Assembly (NCBI GenBank): GCA_002914805.1
Contig: JXTB01000005.1
Coordinates: forward strand, 1,690,940-1,754,939
DNA: 64,000 nucleotides
Direction: 5' to 3'
Source of the DNA: Parasponia andersonii
Lineage: Eukaryota; Streptophyta; Magnoliopsida; Rosales; Cannabaceae
Part shown: positions 12,998-26,395 of the stretch, in pieces
Layout: each line of letters begins with the position of its first letter
How positions within the stretch are numbered: the stretch's first letter is position 1
Translations under genes and position numbers: made by a program
The notes under the pieces: generated by a model
Told to the model about the DNA's origin: nothing
Seen by the model: the letters and a program-made list of their open reading frames with translations, nothing else
Database searches by the model: none

Positions 12998-13628
12998 TGT
13001 AAAAACCCGAATTTTTTGGAGAGTAATTTGGATATTTTACCAATTTTTCAGATATAATAATAGAGGGATTAATTTGCAAAAATTTTCTGCAGAAAGACTA
13101 AATTACAATTTTAGGGGACTGAATTGATAGAGATTTTGGGAACCAGGGACTATAGTGTAAATTTTTAAAAATTTGCTCAATCCTCTACTTATCCGACGTG
13201 GGCACTCACACTCTCTCTCTCCCTCACTCTCAGTTTCTCTCGACTGAAGAAAAAGGACTGCCACGGAAGCCACCTCGGGCCATTGTCCACCCCTCCAGCC
13301 CGCCGGCGTCGACTCGCCATGCCACCAAGGAGCTCCATCGGCCGTCGCTAGCTACTACAGATGCCCTCTCGCTGGAAAACACCATTTTCAGTTGTTTGAA
13401 GCTTTTCGTCACCGGCGTCATTTCGAGCCGTTTTAGTTCGCGTTCTTGGGCTCGTTGGATTCGTCTTGTCGCAAGGATCGCCAAGGTATATATATCTTAA
13501 TCCCATACTGCCCGAATCGAAAGTTGCTATTTTTGGATATTTTGAAGTTATGTTTGACTTTTTAATCTTACCGTTGGATCATGATTTTATTGTCATTTTT
13601 TAGATTGTACTCGGAAAATGGAGAAGTT

Positions 13629-13664
<36 letters not shown>

Positions 13665-15202
13665 CTTATGTTTGGTGATCGACACGAAATCGAAATTAGA
13701 CGGCTAAGAGTTTGCCTCGACTTGCATGCCATCAGTCTGGTGTGGGCTCGGACCTGAATTGGACAAATTATATGTCTAACCTAGCTATTTTGGGTGCTAA
13801 AAATTTAGTGAAGAAGTCCGTTTATGGAATTAAAGCTCAGTTAAAAAGTTACTTTTTCGCAAGAGGACAATCGAGGGCTTGGAATTGGTTCCCGACCCTC
13901 TGGATGATCGTCGACGATGCCTTGAGGATTTAATAGTATGATATCGCTATTCTGGTGAGGTAGGGATTCGGTTACCTTCGTTTTATACTATTTTCGAATA
14001 AAATTTAATTTCTGCAACATATGAGAACAAATGTGGTTTTTGATTTTCTTGAACATATGTGATGGTATAGTATACCTATATACCATATTGCTCTGGAGAT
14101 TTTTTGAGTGCAAGTTATTTTAGGTATATCAAAAATAGGGCTGTTGTGCTGTCCGTTTTTGTATAAAAACCTAATATATTTATTTTATTGAAAAACTAGA
14201 GTACGATTATTTTTACACTTCAGTTCTGTGTTGCACGTGTCATAGGATCATACATGAGCACCGTGTTAGCATCGTGGGTTTACACTGTGGCACTGCATGC
14301 CCCACTATCGGTGTAGAGTCTGTAGGTGCGCGGGGTTTTGTTACTTCTGATTACTTCCCTATTTGGTAGGCGTAGGTAATTCGATTGCCCCACCAAATTT
14401 GGCAGGTGACACATGAGTGTCCCCTCTGAGTATAGGCTTAGGTGTCAAGTAGGTTGTTAGGTATACTTAGTGCCATCATCTTGGGTTTCCACAGATGAGA
14501 GGATATGAGCTTATAGGTATGAATTGATTTGTGTCATATGCATATGGATTGATGGTTTTGATCATACTGCTTTATATACATATATACGTATATATACATA
14601 GATTTCTGGTTTGAAGTATATATATATATATATATATATTTACACACACATGTATTGGATTTAAATTAATCATACAGGAGTTTTCTATCACTAAAATATT
14701 TTCGATCGAGGTAACTATTTTTCCTACTGGGTATTTTATGCTCACTCTCTTCCTCCTTTCCTCAGGTGGTGTCTAGTGTGATTTTGGAGATCAAGAGGAG
14801 TAAGAGGCCATCGGGATTATAGTTTGTTATCTTGGTAACGCTTGAAGCATGTTGTTGTGGTATTTGGATTGTTTGAGTTTTATTTTAGCATTGAACCAAG
14901 ATCACTACATTTTATTTTTGTCTATGAACTCATGTATGCCATTCTGGTGTCTGTTCTAACGTGGATGATGATGATACTTGAACATATATTTGATTTACGT
15001 TCTTTTTAGTATTTATTCGATCTATGTTTAATGATATATACGAACTATGGGAGAGATTCACATGATGGAATTCCAAATATTTTATCTAAAATAGATTGTT
15101 TTATAAAACTAAAACTTTTTAAACGTTTTCAAATAAATCAAGGAATTTCTCATCCTTGCGAAATCTCCCTTCTGCCACTAGCCCGGATTTTGGATTGTGA
15201 CA
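12998..15202 (+). mobile_element. Solo LTR (Ty3/gypsy type), plus orientation, inside the TM9SF pseudogene intron
   Basis: Begins TGTAAAAACCCGAATTTTTTG and ends GGATTGTGACA, i.e. TG...CA ends of plant gypsy LTR type, about 2.2 kb with no internal coding domain. It includes a distinctly GC-richer tract at 13190-13480 (CCGACGTGGGCACTCACAC onward), unlike its AT-rich surroundings. Flanks are ATATA (12993-12997) and ATGTA (15203-15207), a plausible 5-bp target duplication with one mismatch. The right flank is the first bases of the opposing LTR at 15204, so this copy came second. The open frames inside it (e.g. 13198-13500) are not genes. Confidence 0.7.
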
Positions 15203-15203
15203 A

Positions 15204-18075
15204 TGTATCTCCCTTTTTTTTTTTAAACATCTTGTTCATAAATATTTTTATTTCATAAATTTTTCATATTTAAGCTCAACATAGCATAATGCCAAATCTA
15301 TCAGAAGTGATGAATCATAAAAGTAGTGTCATGACAAGCATATATAGTTAACCTTATAGATATTTGGATCCCATATGTTATCGTACTACAATAACTAGCA
15401 TTGCAGTTTAAACTTTTGTTATTAACATAGTGATTATGGGTAAATCAGTCAGTTGTCCATACTCCTTTTAAGAGCTTAACATACACTTAAAGAAAACGTT
15501 TTTCTTAAAACATAGTTTTGGATATATAGTACTTTAAAAAAAAATTCAATGAAATTTTTTTTCGTGCAATTATGTAGTGCACATGTTCATGATATATTTT
15601 CATACTTAATACAACCGTTACTGCAGAATATATAACAACATATTAGTATAATCACAATTACATCATGAATAGCACATAACATTTCATATAAACATATAGG
15701 GTGAGATTTACTTACCTTAGATCCTTACAAAATTTTATTTGTACTTGGGGTGAAATTCCACACACTCGACCTTTTTGTAACCACGTGCCTCTTTTTATCT
15801 TTTTTTATTAATATTCATGCAACAATATTCATTACATATATTAATACATGTTACTAGAAACATATTTATATATCTTAAAAAAATACTCATATCATACAAC
15901 GATAAAATCATGTTTTCTAATATACATAACTAAAAACTATAAAAATTTCAACAAGCAATGCATAGTTAAAGAATTTTAGATTCTAGTACAAAACTCTATT
16001 TATTTTAAAACTTTATAGATAATATTATAACATAAAAATAAAGTTATAAAAAAATTTAGATTTTTTTAAATAAATTTTAGCATACTTTTACTAATTTCTA
16101 ATTTATAAATTGGAATTTGATAAAAACTATTAAAGTACCAAACCATTCTTGAATTTTATAGAATTATTTCTATATACCCAAAACTCTTGATATTTTAAGA
16201 GAACATCTTTAACACATTTTTATACATAAATAAAAATTAGGGATTCAAAATTATACTATTGCATAGAACATATAATTATTAAATTTATATCTTAAAATTC
16301 ATGACAACACTTAACTTAAAAAATTATATACAATTTCAAAAATCATAATTAATTATAAATATTTCTAAAAATTTTAAAAATATTTTGAGTCTCTTATGAC
16401 ATATATATTAGTATCTAATAAAATTTTCAAGCCTAAATAAAATCAATAGTATAAGATTTTAACAATATTATCTTAGATAAACAAAAATATCAGATTTACC
16501 GATTACAAAAATAATATATAAAAAAAATTTAATAATGATTAGAAATAAAATTATGACATCACAAAATTTTTTTAGAATATGATTTAACATATATATGAAT
16601 ATTTTTAAAATTTTTCAACTCAAATTAAAAACGTTTACCTTCTAAAATTATAGAACAAACTCGATAAAATTTATTTTTCAGTTTTTCTTAGGTAACAACT
16701 AACATATACAAAAAGAGTTCTATAAAATCATGGGAGTAAGATATAAATATAAAACTTTCTAAAAATTAAACAGATATATAGAAAGACTTCTCATAAAAAT
16801 TTCAGACTTTAACAAAATTTTTAACTCCAAATATCATAGATTGAATTTGAACCTAAGTGTAGTAAAATATACTAATATTGAAAGACCAAGAGTTCTAAGA
16901 ATTATTTTTTTCTTGAATCTTGAAGAAAACTTTAGAGAACTTCTTGAAATATTTATAGACTACCACAATTATGAGAGAAAGAGAGCTAGAAAGAAATATA
17001 GGAGAAAAATAAATTGTGGTTACAAGATAGTGCCTTATTTATAGGCTTATTGTGAACATAAAATATACTTTAAATATATATATATATTAAAGTTAATAAT
17101 AATTATACTACTTACTTAACTTTGTTCTCTTTTTTTTTTTTTTTATTTGTAATCTTTTGATCATGAAATTAATTAATTTTCACTATGCTCTTCCACTTAT
17201 AAAAGTAGTACAATATTTAATAACAATATGTGGATATATAATATGTAGACAATATCATCTTTACATTTAGTATCAATTTAATCAATTTAATGAATGTACC
17301 TTTTAAATAGTTAATATATTAAACTATACCATCTTTACACTTTTCAAAATTTATTTTGTTTTCAAATATTATTAATTAATTTCTTTTGCTTTAATAGTTA
17401 GTGAGATGTAAACTCATAACATGTTTTGCCATCTCCACTATTAACAAAGTAATAGCATACAAATGATAAAAATAGTCCTAATATAATTTATTGCCAACTA
17501 AGCAAAGGTTGTCAATTATTCTTTTCTTTTCCCTCTTTTCTTTTCTCTCTTTTTTTTTTTTTAAAGTTACTTTATTAAATCAAATATATATATATAATAC
17601 ATATAATACCTGATTTATAATTTGGATTAGAATTATTAGAAATTTTAATTTGGATTTTCTTGTATCAAGATAAGTGATTATTGGACTAAAGCATTGAGAA
17701 TCCAAATACAAATAAGCCATATTAATAACTTCAATTTGGATTTTCTTATTAGGCCAAATTTAGAGTCTAATACCAAACACAATTAATTAAGTCCATATCA
17801 TATTAATAATAGTAGTAGTCATATATGTCATATTATATATCTAATCAGACTTAAATACATAAATATATACTAACTATTCTATTATTATATATTTGAAAAA
17901 GAAAATCAATATTACTTATTAAATTAACATATTAAGAGGTTAATATTAAATTTAATTAATCAAATACTCAACACATTAAACAATAATTATATGTATGAAT
18001 TTGGAAATATATATTTTTTTCTTTTTATAGGACACACGTGGTTAAACTTGGCTTTCATGTATGTATTCTACTGCA
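15204..18075 (-). mobile_element. Solo LTR, minus orientation, related to the gypsy LTR at 25.8 kb
   Basis: Read on the minus strand it aligns in order with the LTR at 25827-29275: the TATA region CCTATAAATAAGGC (17046-17033 reverse complement), the leader with CTCTCTTTCTCTC, the TTCTTCAAGATTCAAG segment, the stretch CACGTGGTTACAAAAAGG followed by GGAATTTCACC, and the terminal TGTTCATAA-side sequence. The distance from its presumed start to the TATA box (about 1.03 kb) is close to that of the 25.8-kb LTR (about 1.0 kb). TG at 15204 and CA at 18075 are both flanked by ACTA (if the later LTR is removed on the left). The right boundary is the less certain one. Confidence 0.65.
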
Positions 18076-19235
18076 ACTATCTCTACAAAATTCGTTAGTG
18101 TATAACAATTTAATTTATGTGATTAAATAATTTAAATAAAGATAATAAAAATTTAAGCTAATTAACAAACTTATATTACTAAGGCTTACTCTGTGAAATC
18201 CTTATTAAGAACACGGATGTAAGAGTTCACAAGGAAACCAATCAAGAGGACCACTGAAACACGTGAATTTATTATTGAAAACCAATGGTCCTCCTTGTGA
18301 TGTGATAGCGATGAAGAAATCAAGTATTTTTCCATCCTGTTCTCAAACGATATATCTACTTCCCTCCAATTGACAGTGTAAACAAACTACATATGTTTTC
18401 TTGTCCTCGGTTAGGTGTGCCACTGCTGCATGGTTTGTTAGAGCTCTGATCTCAACTACTCGGTCCTGGTTGAAAAAAAAATTCAAAATTGATGCGACTG
18501 TAAAGAAAATATTTGTAGTCATCTATACTAGCACTGCCTTCTTTGTAAGTTCTCCCTACAAATGACCAGATTGGCAAGTCATATCATAGTACATTCTGAA
18601 GTAGTAATCTCGTTTGAGTGCTTCCCAGAACCGAGAAACTTCTTCTTTGGTCAAGTTTAGAGAACAAGCAATTCAGAATCTTTGTCTACTAGAAACTCAA
18701 GTTGATATGGAGCCTTGAAGAGATGATCTCCACTCAACAACTCACCAAGAGTTTGCTTCTTCTCCTTTAAATTCTCTACAATTACATTAGAACATATAGT
18801 AACGGGAAAACATATAGTATATACAAAAGGGATTGCAAAAACAAATTAGAGGAAAATAAAAATGCCAAGTTTTAAAGTCAAAACCTGGTTGTGGTTGGCA
18901 GAAGGGAAGATCAAAATAGCGGTATGTTTCACTGAATAAAAAATAAAAAACAAAATCACCCATCAGATAATCCGAGCTCAAAATCCAAATCCATCAAAGC
19001 TAATTACAATTTTTTTTTTTCGAGCAACTGGGATAGACCCAGTAGTCAAAGAAGAAAATTGTTTAAAGTTGAAAGCAAGGAAAGAGAAGTTGACCTGGGA
19101 TTTTCAAATGGACCAACTACATAAAGCAACATGGTCTCCAGCTCTGTAGCGGTGGTTTTCATCATCACATTTCACTTGGATTCCACAACTCATTACAACA
19201 CAAAGGATAACCAAAAATTCCACAAGTTTCTCCAT

Positions 19236-22112
19236 TTTTTCTTAAATAGGAAGGAAGACTCTTCACTAAGAATTCAAGTAATAAACAAGTGAAAATGTAA
19301 ATGTCACGAAGGTATAGCACAAAAAGAAAAAGATTATATATATTATATATATATCGAGAAAGAGGGAAAAGTTATAACCTTCATTTAGATTGAGTTTTGT
19401 TGTATCCAAATCCACCATTGGAGTGGGAGGCGGAGTTCATTGCGAATAAGTCCAAGTCTTCTCATCAAGAAGTCCAAGTCTTTAGTTGATTCAGACATTC
19501 TTTGACTTTTGGGTCGAATTTATATGTTCTTCCACAAGAACAAGTTTCCAATTTTCCATTCATCCTAAAAAAAGAATCTAAATGATAACATATTAAGCGA
19601 GTAATGACCATTTGATATTTAACCTTTGAGGTTGTTTGCTATGCAAACGAAAAGTACCAGAAGATCAAGTGTAAACACTAAACACTCCATCAACTCTCAG
19701 GAAAGCCATTTTTTTAACTCGGAAAAATATCACCAGGGTCCACATTCTTTACATCATCTTTCACTTAGGTCCCATTCAATTTCCTTTTTTTTTTTAGTTG
19801 CTTTCAACTCCCAAATTTTTATTTATGACCTTGAAAATGAAGATTATTGCCCAAATTTGGAGATTTCACTTATCCTTCCTTATACTCTCAAATTATTTTT
19901 AGTAATTTTCTCATTTATATCTTCAAAGAGGATGACAATTTGGGACAAGACTCCACAACCCTAATTCTTTTTGGCCATGCTTGAATACACTTTCAATTTT
20001 TTGTTTATAAAAATTGAAAATAAAAACAAAAATTTTGTTTATGTTTTTTAATTTTAAAAATAAAAAACTTGCTTGGTAACACATCAAATGATTTTTAATT
20101 TTTTAAAACAAAAAACATAAGCATGTTTGGGAACTATAAACATTAATTAGAAAGTACCATTTAAAAAAATTATTTAGAAAAAGATCATATACAAAAATAT
20201 TATTTTTAAAGTTTATTTAGAAAAATAATACTTTTAAAAGTTTATTTACGAAAATACCACTTAAATTGTTTTTTACAAAAATACCATTTTCTGGTTTAAT
20301 ATTTTGTCTAAAAAGATTTTGGAAGTGAAAATTTTTTACTTCCATTATTTTTAAAAAATTTTTTCCGATTTTTAGAATAGAAAACAAACTTAATGTTAGC
20401 AAGCAAATTTTTCAAAAACATTTGTAAGTTTTTGTTTTTTTTCTTATAAACAATTTTTTTGTTTATTTAAAGAGAAAACAAAATGTATCTAAAGATGCCC
20501 TCAAAATTAGTCTGTTGGTTTTTCATAAATATATTTGAATGATAAACATATTGACCCCAACGCACGATTTAAAGAAGAAAAAATTTGTCAATGTCAGGTT
20601 CACCTGTCATGATAAAAAATATATATATTAAAAAAATCCATATAACTACATTAATATTTAAATTTAAATATACCAATTTTGGCCAAAGCCTTCGTAAAAC
20701 TATATTAAAATTAAAATTTACCAACATGGGCTGCCGAATTTTGGCCGAATCCTTCGTAAAACTACATTAAAATTATAATTTACCAAGATGGGTTGCAACT
20801 TTCTTTGGCAATTAATAAAGCTGAGCATTGACTTTTTGTTTATATTAACCGAATGTCTGATAAAGTATCAAATAACAAGAACAATAACAATAATAACAGT
20901 AATACGAATAAGCGTTTCAGAATGTTTTAGGTACACCGTCAAAATTCTCTCTATATCAAAACGTTGTTGGCACAATGGGACTTTAAAATGTGGTTAGTCG
21001 AATAAAAACCAAATGAGGGAGCCCGGCGATATTGTTCCAAACTTATAATAATTATGCTATTTGACGTTTTACCATGCTCCTAAAAATTGCATTATTTTGC
21101 GTTAGAAAAAAAAAAAAAAATCGCTTGCTTTTGTTATCGTTGAATACTTGAATTACAAGTTTTGGTGGCGCCTTTGATACTTATATTTCTATTTTATTAT
21201 ATGATCCAACAACTCTGAAGTAACATGCCCTTATTTATAAAAAAGTACATGCTCTTATTTCTGGATTTTTAATTGTTATTTAAGAGTTGTTATTAAAAAT
21301 TGAGTGTAAGTAAAGCCACCAAGTAGGACAGATCTAGTATCATAGTATTGATATAGCAGTTGGGGAGTGGGACTTGGTATTTAGCTAATAATTTTCTGGT
21401 TAATTTAGTAGAGCCTTTGACTTTTCGGTAGGAATTTATCACGTGATTTGCACGGTATGAATGGTCATGTGCCAATGACATGACAAAATGGACAAAAACC
21501 TCAAAAGAAGTAAAGTTGTGATTTGTAAATTACTTGGGCACATAAGTAATAATAGCAATAATTATTACCAATAAATAAATAATAATAGTAATAGTAATGT
21601 CGCTTTTTTAAAAAAAAAAATGTCATTTCAGAATTAAAACGTAATGCACGCATTTTGTTTCAAATTATGTTGAGTTATCATCGTTCTTTATATTGAGTTA
21701 TCGTAAAAAATATAGTATATTAAAATAAAATATAAAATATGATGATTTATTGTGATATAAATAATTATATATAGAATATTTCTTATAGCATTTATAATAA
21801 GTAATAATTATTTACCATCAGATAATATTTGTTTAAGGTATAACAAAATATTATGTAATTATACGTTACAAATATTAAGCTATATATTAAGATTATATTG
21901 TTTAGTACGTTACAAAATGTTATTATCCCAATATAGATCAAACATCTATTTTATAACTTTTGTTTCCCTTTTTTCCTGCAATTAAAAAATAATTTTATTA
22001 GTATAAAGAAAAGGACTTAAATTATATTTTGTTTTGTAAAAGAAAATAGTAGGATAAATAATGGTCTTTTATTAAAATATGAAAAATTTATTTTCAAATA
22101 TAAATAAATTAA
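19236..22112. other. Spacer upstream of the TM9SF pseudogene, no gene recognised
   Basis: CTATTTAAG lies just before the pseudogene ATG (minus strand) and might be its old TATA element. 19975-20465 holds AT-rich repeats with alternating AAATACCA/TTTATTTAG motifs. The 3' end of the Helitron (minus strand) should fall in the right-hand part, but no CTRR end with hairpin could be placed with confidence. Confidence 0.4.
20644..20815. repeat. Three tandem units of about 63 bp
   Basis: The sequence ACTACATTAAAATT, then TTTACCAACATGGG, then TTTTGGCCGAATCCTTCGTAAA repeats, with starts near 20646, 20699 and 20760. The third unit is truncated at TTTGGCAATT. Confidence 0.65.
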
Positions 22113-24302
22113 TTACTTGCTTGGTTTTCTTTTTCTTAATTCTTCCGTTGGTGTTGCTTCTGAGTTGTAGTTCAAAAAATATATTATTAGTTACATAATA
22201 GATAATTTATTTTATATTTTATTTAGTTAACTAAGAATTAATAGTAATTTTTTACTTTTCTATAATTTTTTTTGGATCAAGTGTTTTAGGGTTTAATGGT
22301 ATAGTTGTCATTATTTTTGGTTCTGGGATGGTTGTTGGTGTTGGAAGAGATAATGTGGTGGATTCATCATTATTAAATATTTTTGATATGATTGTGTCAA
22401 TCACCACTCCTCTAGCTTTGAAATAAATTTGGAATATTTTTATTTACCCACAAAGTCGTTTGATTATTGGTGGTAATATTGTTGGATCAGTATAGTCTTC
22501 TTGTATTATCAATGTGGAGGCTTCTTGACGAGAACTTGAGCCACTTTTCTAAATATTGTTATGACAATAAATCCTGTTTCATTTTAAATTTTGGTATTTA
22601 ATTTATTCCTATTGAAATAATAACATAATAAATTATTAATTATTTTATTAGTGAATTAATTAAAGAGATATTAATATTAATTATCTAATTAGATGTTGTA
22701 CCATGGAGTTAGAATTGGTATCAGATGACCATGAGTATCGTACCACCATCCGTTTCTTACTTCTCGAACTTGTTGGGAGCATTGGTAGCAGGATTTGTAG
22801 TACCAATCTTGATGTATTTCAAATTTGAATATTCTTGCTTTTACTGTAAATTTGATTCCCTAATAGTAAAAGAAGGAAAAAATTTGGCGTTAGTATAAAT
22901 TATAGTTTGTAATGATATTTTTATTTATTTTTATTAATGTGTTGTGCCAAAGGGTCTAATTGATTAAATTTTGCAATTATTTTTCTGTTCTACAATTTTT
23001 GTTGTTCTGACAATTGTACTTCTCTTGGTATAGAAGCTAGTAGGAATTCGATATGTTCTATTGTATGCCGAAACCTAAGTAATAGATTGTTTTTTTTTTA
23101 AAAAAAACAATGTTTAATAAAGATAAATGCAATGGGATATTTTTTTTTCTATTTCATAATTTTGGAAAATATGAGGTGTAATTATTACCTTGGTTTTAAT
23201 GCGTTGGCTTCTGGTATATCTATGTTCATATTGTATATTGTTGCACCAATACTCGTCGCATATATATTTTTTATTCAATGTAAGAGTTTATGTTAGTTAA
23301 TGTATAATTAAAGTATCAAAAATAGTTTTATGCATTTTTTAATAATTATTAATTACCTAAATATTGTTTTATTATCATAGATGTGAAAATAGTTATAATC
23401 GATTCCTCCATAATCTTTACAATATCTATATTAAATGCTTTTACTATTTCTCCTTGTAGAGTGATTTGTAATTTCTCACTCCTATAATTAAATAAAATGA
23501 TGTTAGCATATGTCTAAAATAAAGGATAAACTTTTTTTGGTATGTGAATTATTATAATAAATGAAGTAGTTACCTAATGTTTTGTATTACCAGCGTTCGT
23601 CTCAGTGTCACTTTTTCTTTGACAGTTGTTTCTTCTAAGTCTTATTTCTCTGTCAACATTCTTATAATTTCTAGTGTAAAAGGAAGGATATTAATACAGA
23701 AAAATTTAAGTAATTTTTGATAAGCATTAATAAAGAAAAAACATTATAGTTAATAATACCTGATAAAATGTCATGAATATCTGTCCTTGAGGGTAACTAG
23801 TTAGAATCTACAAAATAAAATCTATGCATTGGAATGTTTGTTATTAAGATTGTTATTGGAGCAAAGGATATTACTCTAGCAAATTGTAGCATTGTAGTGT
23901 GAGGAATAATATTGTATCTTAGTTCGTTTGGTATTACATTGAAGTTATTAATTTGATATACTTTTCCTTTAGTTATGTGCTGTGATATATAGTCTGTATC
24001 TCAGGCTTTGATTGTTCGACGAATTACTTTATGCTACATTTTAAAAAATATTACTTAATTATGATGCAATATTTTATAAGATTAAATATTAGAATACGAA
24101 TGTGTTAATTATATTCAATTATGATGGCGCACGATATAAGATAAATTAATATTATTTCTTTTATCTCATGATCAATCAATACACAATCAAGACTTATTAG
24201 ACATCCGATTGTGTAATCATTATTTTGCCAGAGTTAACTGAGTTGAGCTTTGATTATTCCATAGACTTCATTTGGTTTGAGAGACCATATTGGTGTTGAC
24301 AT
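22113..24302 (-). pseudogene. RPA70-like single-strand DNA-binding protein gene carried by the Helitron
   Basis: Begins 155 bp downstream of the Rep/helicase stop, same strand. Split into several exons. ATG 24302 (MSTPIWSLKPNEVYGIIKAQ), an OB-fold piece with GKVYQINNFNVIPN and IPMHRFYFVDS (about 24.0-23.8 kb), KVTLRRTLVIQNI and GEIVKAFNIDIVKIMEE (about 23.6-23.4 kb), IDIPEANALK (about 23.2 kb), a C-terminal zinc-finger-like part DWYYKSCYQCSQQV with GWWYDTHGHLIP (about 22.8-22.7 kb) in which some ligand Cys are lost, IKRLCG and KIFQIYFKARG (about 22.45 kb), and a basic tail EELRKRKPSK ending at 22113. In-frame stops show it is dead. RPA-like genes are a known extra of plant Helitrons. The exon limits are approximate. 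Confidence 0.75.
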
Positions 24303-25821
24303 TTGTTTTTTTCATTATAGAGGAAAGAAATTTAATTGGATGAGAATATTATTAAAAATATTTGAAAATTTGACGAAAAAAGGTTAGCAAATGCATAAAT
24401 AAATTCATATTTCAATAGTGTTCTAATAATGTTTGATTGATAATGTAATTTTCATACTTACATAATGTTATGTAAAACTTCTTTATAAACTAAGTTTTTA
24501 ATATGAGTTAGATATTTATTGATAAATTCATTTATTAATATATTTAGTCCCTTTGGAGTTATCACTCGTAATATAGCTGCATATAGTTGACCGTGTGCAA
24601 ATATTTCATTTTCTAAATAAATACCTACTTTATTCAACGATTGTCCCTGACTTTTATCTATTGTCATTGCATAGTAGGTTTTATAGGAAATTGTCGTCTT
24701 TTCAATATAAATGGTCATTTAGGTTTGTTTATGATCATTTTTATCCTTGTAATGTATACTTTCTCGTTTTCATTATTTGAATTTATAAATTGACCTTTAA
24801 TAACTCTGTTTGTTAATTCAATAATCATAAATCTTGTGTTGTTACATAATCCAATCGATTGATTTAAATTTTGTAAAAATATTATTGGAGTTCCAATTTT
24901 AAGATTTAAGTCAAGTGGTAGTACACGTTGAAATTGAAAGTATGTTAAAATTTTATGGGATATAATACGTTGAGTTCATCAATATTTTCAGTTGAAGCTA
25001 TTATTATATCATAGTTGAAATAAGTTTTTGATTCATTAGGTACTAAAGACAATATATATTTATTTAGATTATTAGTTGTTTTAGCTTTTAGAGTTATTAT
25101 TGCTCTATATAATATATTGTTGATATTGCTGATTTTTTTTAAAAAAATTGTCATATATCAATTTTGAAATTTTTCAATTGGATTTGATTCATATTGTATT
25201 ATGTATTTTTCTGGTATATTAATCCATGTTGCATCTTCATTTTAAGGATTTTTTATGCTTTCTGCGGTACCATTTCCAACATTTAGTGTCCACTCTGAAA
25301 ATTCTAAAATTTATGTTTTTTTTTCTTCTTCTATAGTATTAGGGTTTTTTAGTCTCATATTTTCCATGAGTGATAATAACTTAAAATGTGGCCATAAGTA
25401 AGAATTGTTGATACTTGTATTTATTATATTTTCTTTTGTTCCGGCTGGTATAATAAGTAAAATTTGTCGAAAATCACCACCTAATAATCGTCATTCTACC
25501 AAAAGGTTGACCAAAATTATTGTTTGCACCTTGTAGTGTTTTGTCTAAAGCTTCGAAGTAGTATTTATTATTCATTGGTGCTTCATTCCATAATATTAAT
25601 ATTTTTTCAATTAATTTTGCCAACTGAATTCCTTTTTTAATATAACAGGTGGAAAATTTATCTGTTAGTAAAGGTATTCGAAATCTTGAATGTGTAGTTC
25701 TACCTTTAGGTTGCAATAATGACTATTTGAGATGATACAACTGCTAAAACAATTCTATTATTTGATCTCATTTTGCTAATAATTGCATTCCATAAATAAG
25801 TTTTTCTAGTGCCTCCATGTC

Positions 25822-25826
25822 CATAA
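25822..25826. repeat. Target-site duplication CATAA, left of the gypsy element
   Basis: CATAA immediately precedes the TG of the 5' LTR; the same five bases follow the 3' LTR at 39239-39243. In the minus-strand helicase frame it lies within the codons for the Tyr-Gly that precede the P-loop. Confidence 0.9.
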
Positions 25827-26356
25827 TGTAAACTTCAAGAAAACCCTAGACTTATAAAATTAGTTTAATAATTATTAATTATCATGATCTTTTAATATCA
25901 GTATATTCTCTTGAAGAATAAATTTATTATGATTCATTTTCTTGTCTAAAATTTTATTATATATATTTAATTTCTTTGATCATAGAAATTGAGTAGTTAT
26001 ACACTAATGAATTTTGTGAATATATTGCAGTGAGATACATACAAGAAAGCTAAGTTGAACTATGTACCTAATTTCAAATATAAATTATTTTACAATATAT
26101 ATGGTTGTTGTTGTTAATAAGAAGTAAGCTTAGTTAATTATGTTTACTATTAGGTCCTAAATTATTTGAGTTCAACTCTTAGCCTAATAGGTAATAGGAA
26201 AGTCCAAATTTGAAATTGTTAGTATTCTTATTTGTAATTATCATTGGGTTTTAATCTTTTAGCCTAATATCATTTATCTTTACCCAATAGGTAATAGGAG
26301 AGGCCAAGTTGAAATAAGTATTTCAAGCCCAAGTAATAAGTTAAATAGTCACAAAT

Positions 26357-26395
<39 letters not shown>

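Larger units (their letters stand above)
9775..19235 (-). pseudogene. TM9SF/TMN paralogue, degraded, all seven exons recognisable
   Basis: Exons on the minus strand: E1 19235-19095, E2 18931-18885, E3 18775-18190, E4 12534-12397, E5 12298-12143, E6 12029-11591, E7 9994-9775. Order, phases and most lengths match the intact gene at 60132 (E3 586 and E4 138 bp are identical in length), and all introns are kept, so it is a duplicated gene and not a processed copy. Recognisable text: [13 protein letters not shown] in E2, LKRDYYFRMYYD in E3, LAAALGSGSQLLTL in E4, NRGLLLTALTIIFAITSS in E5, SFLCGGSIGLCIYGYCIYYYY in E7. Damage: 8-bp deletion in E1; several 1-bp indels and stops in E3; 1-bp deletion near the end of E5; TAA at 11735-11733 in E6 where the intact gene has Tyr; a ~72-bp deletion in E6 removing most of a membrane span; and an 8-bp deletion that removes the HEW of HEWWWR. 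The tail ends KSN, not the KXD/E expected for the family. Splice sites remain good, so RNA may still be made. Confidence 0.9.

Noticed and set aside
13198..13500. 100-residue frame in a GC-richer patch
   Set aside because: It lies wholly within the LTR at 12998-15202, and both strands are open simply because the patch is GC-richer.
21990..22005. Possible Helitron 3' end (ATTAG on + strand, CTAA on minus)
   Set aside because: No stem-loop lies within the usual distance and many such tetramers occur in AT-rich DNA, so the end was left unassigned.
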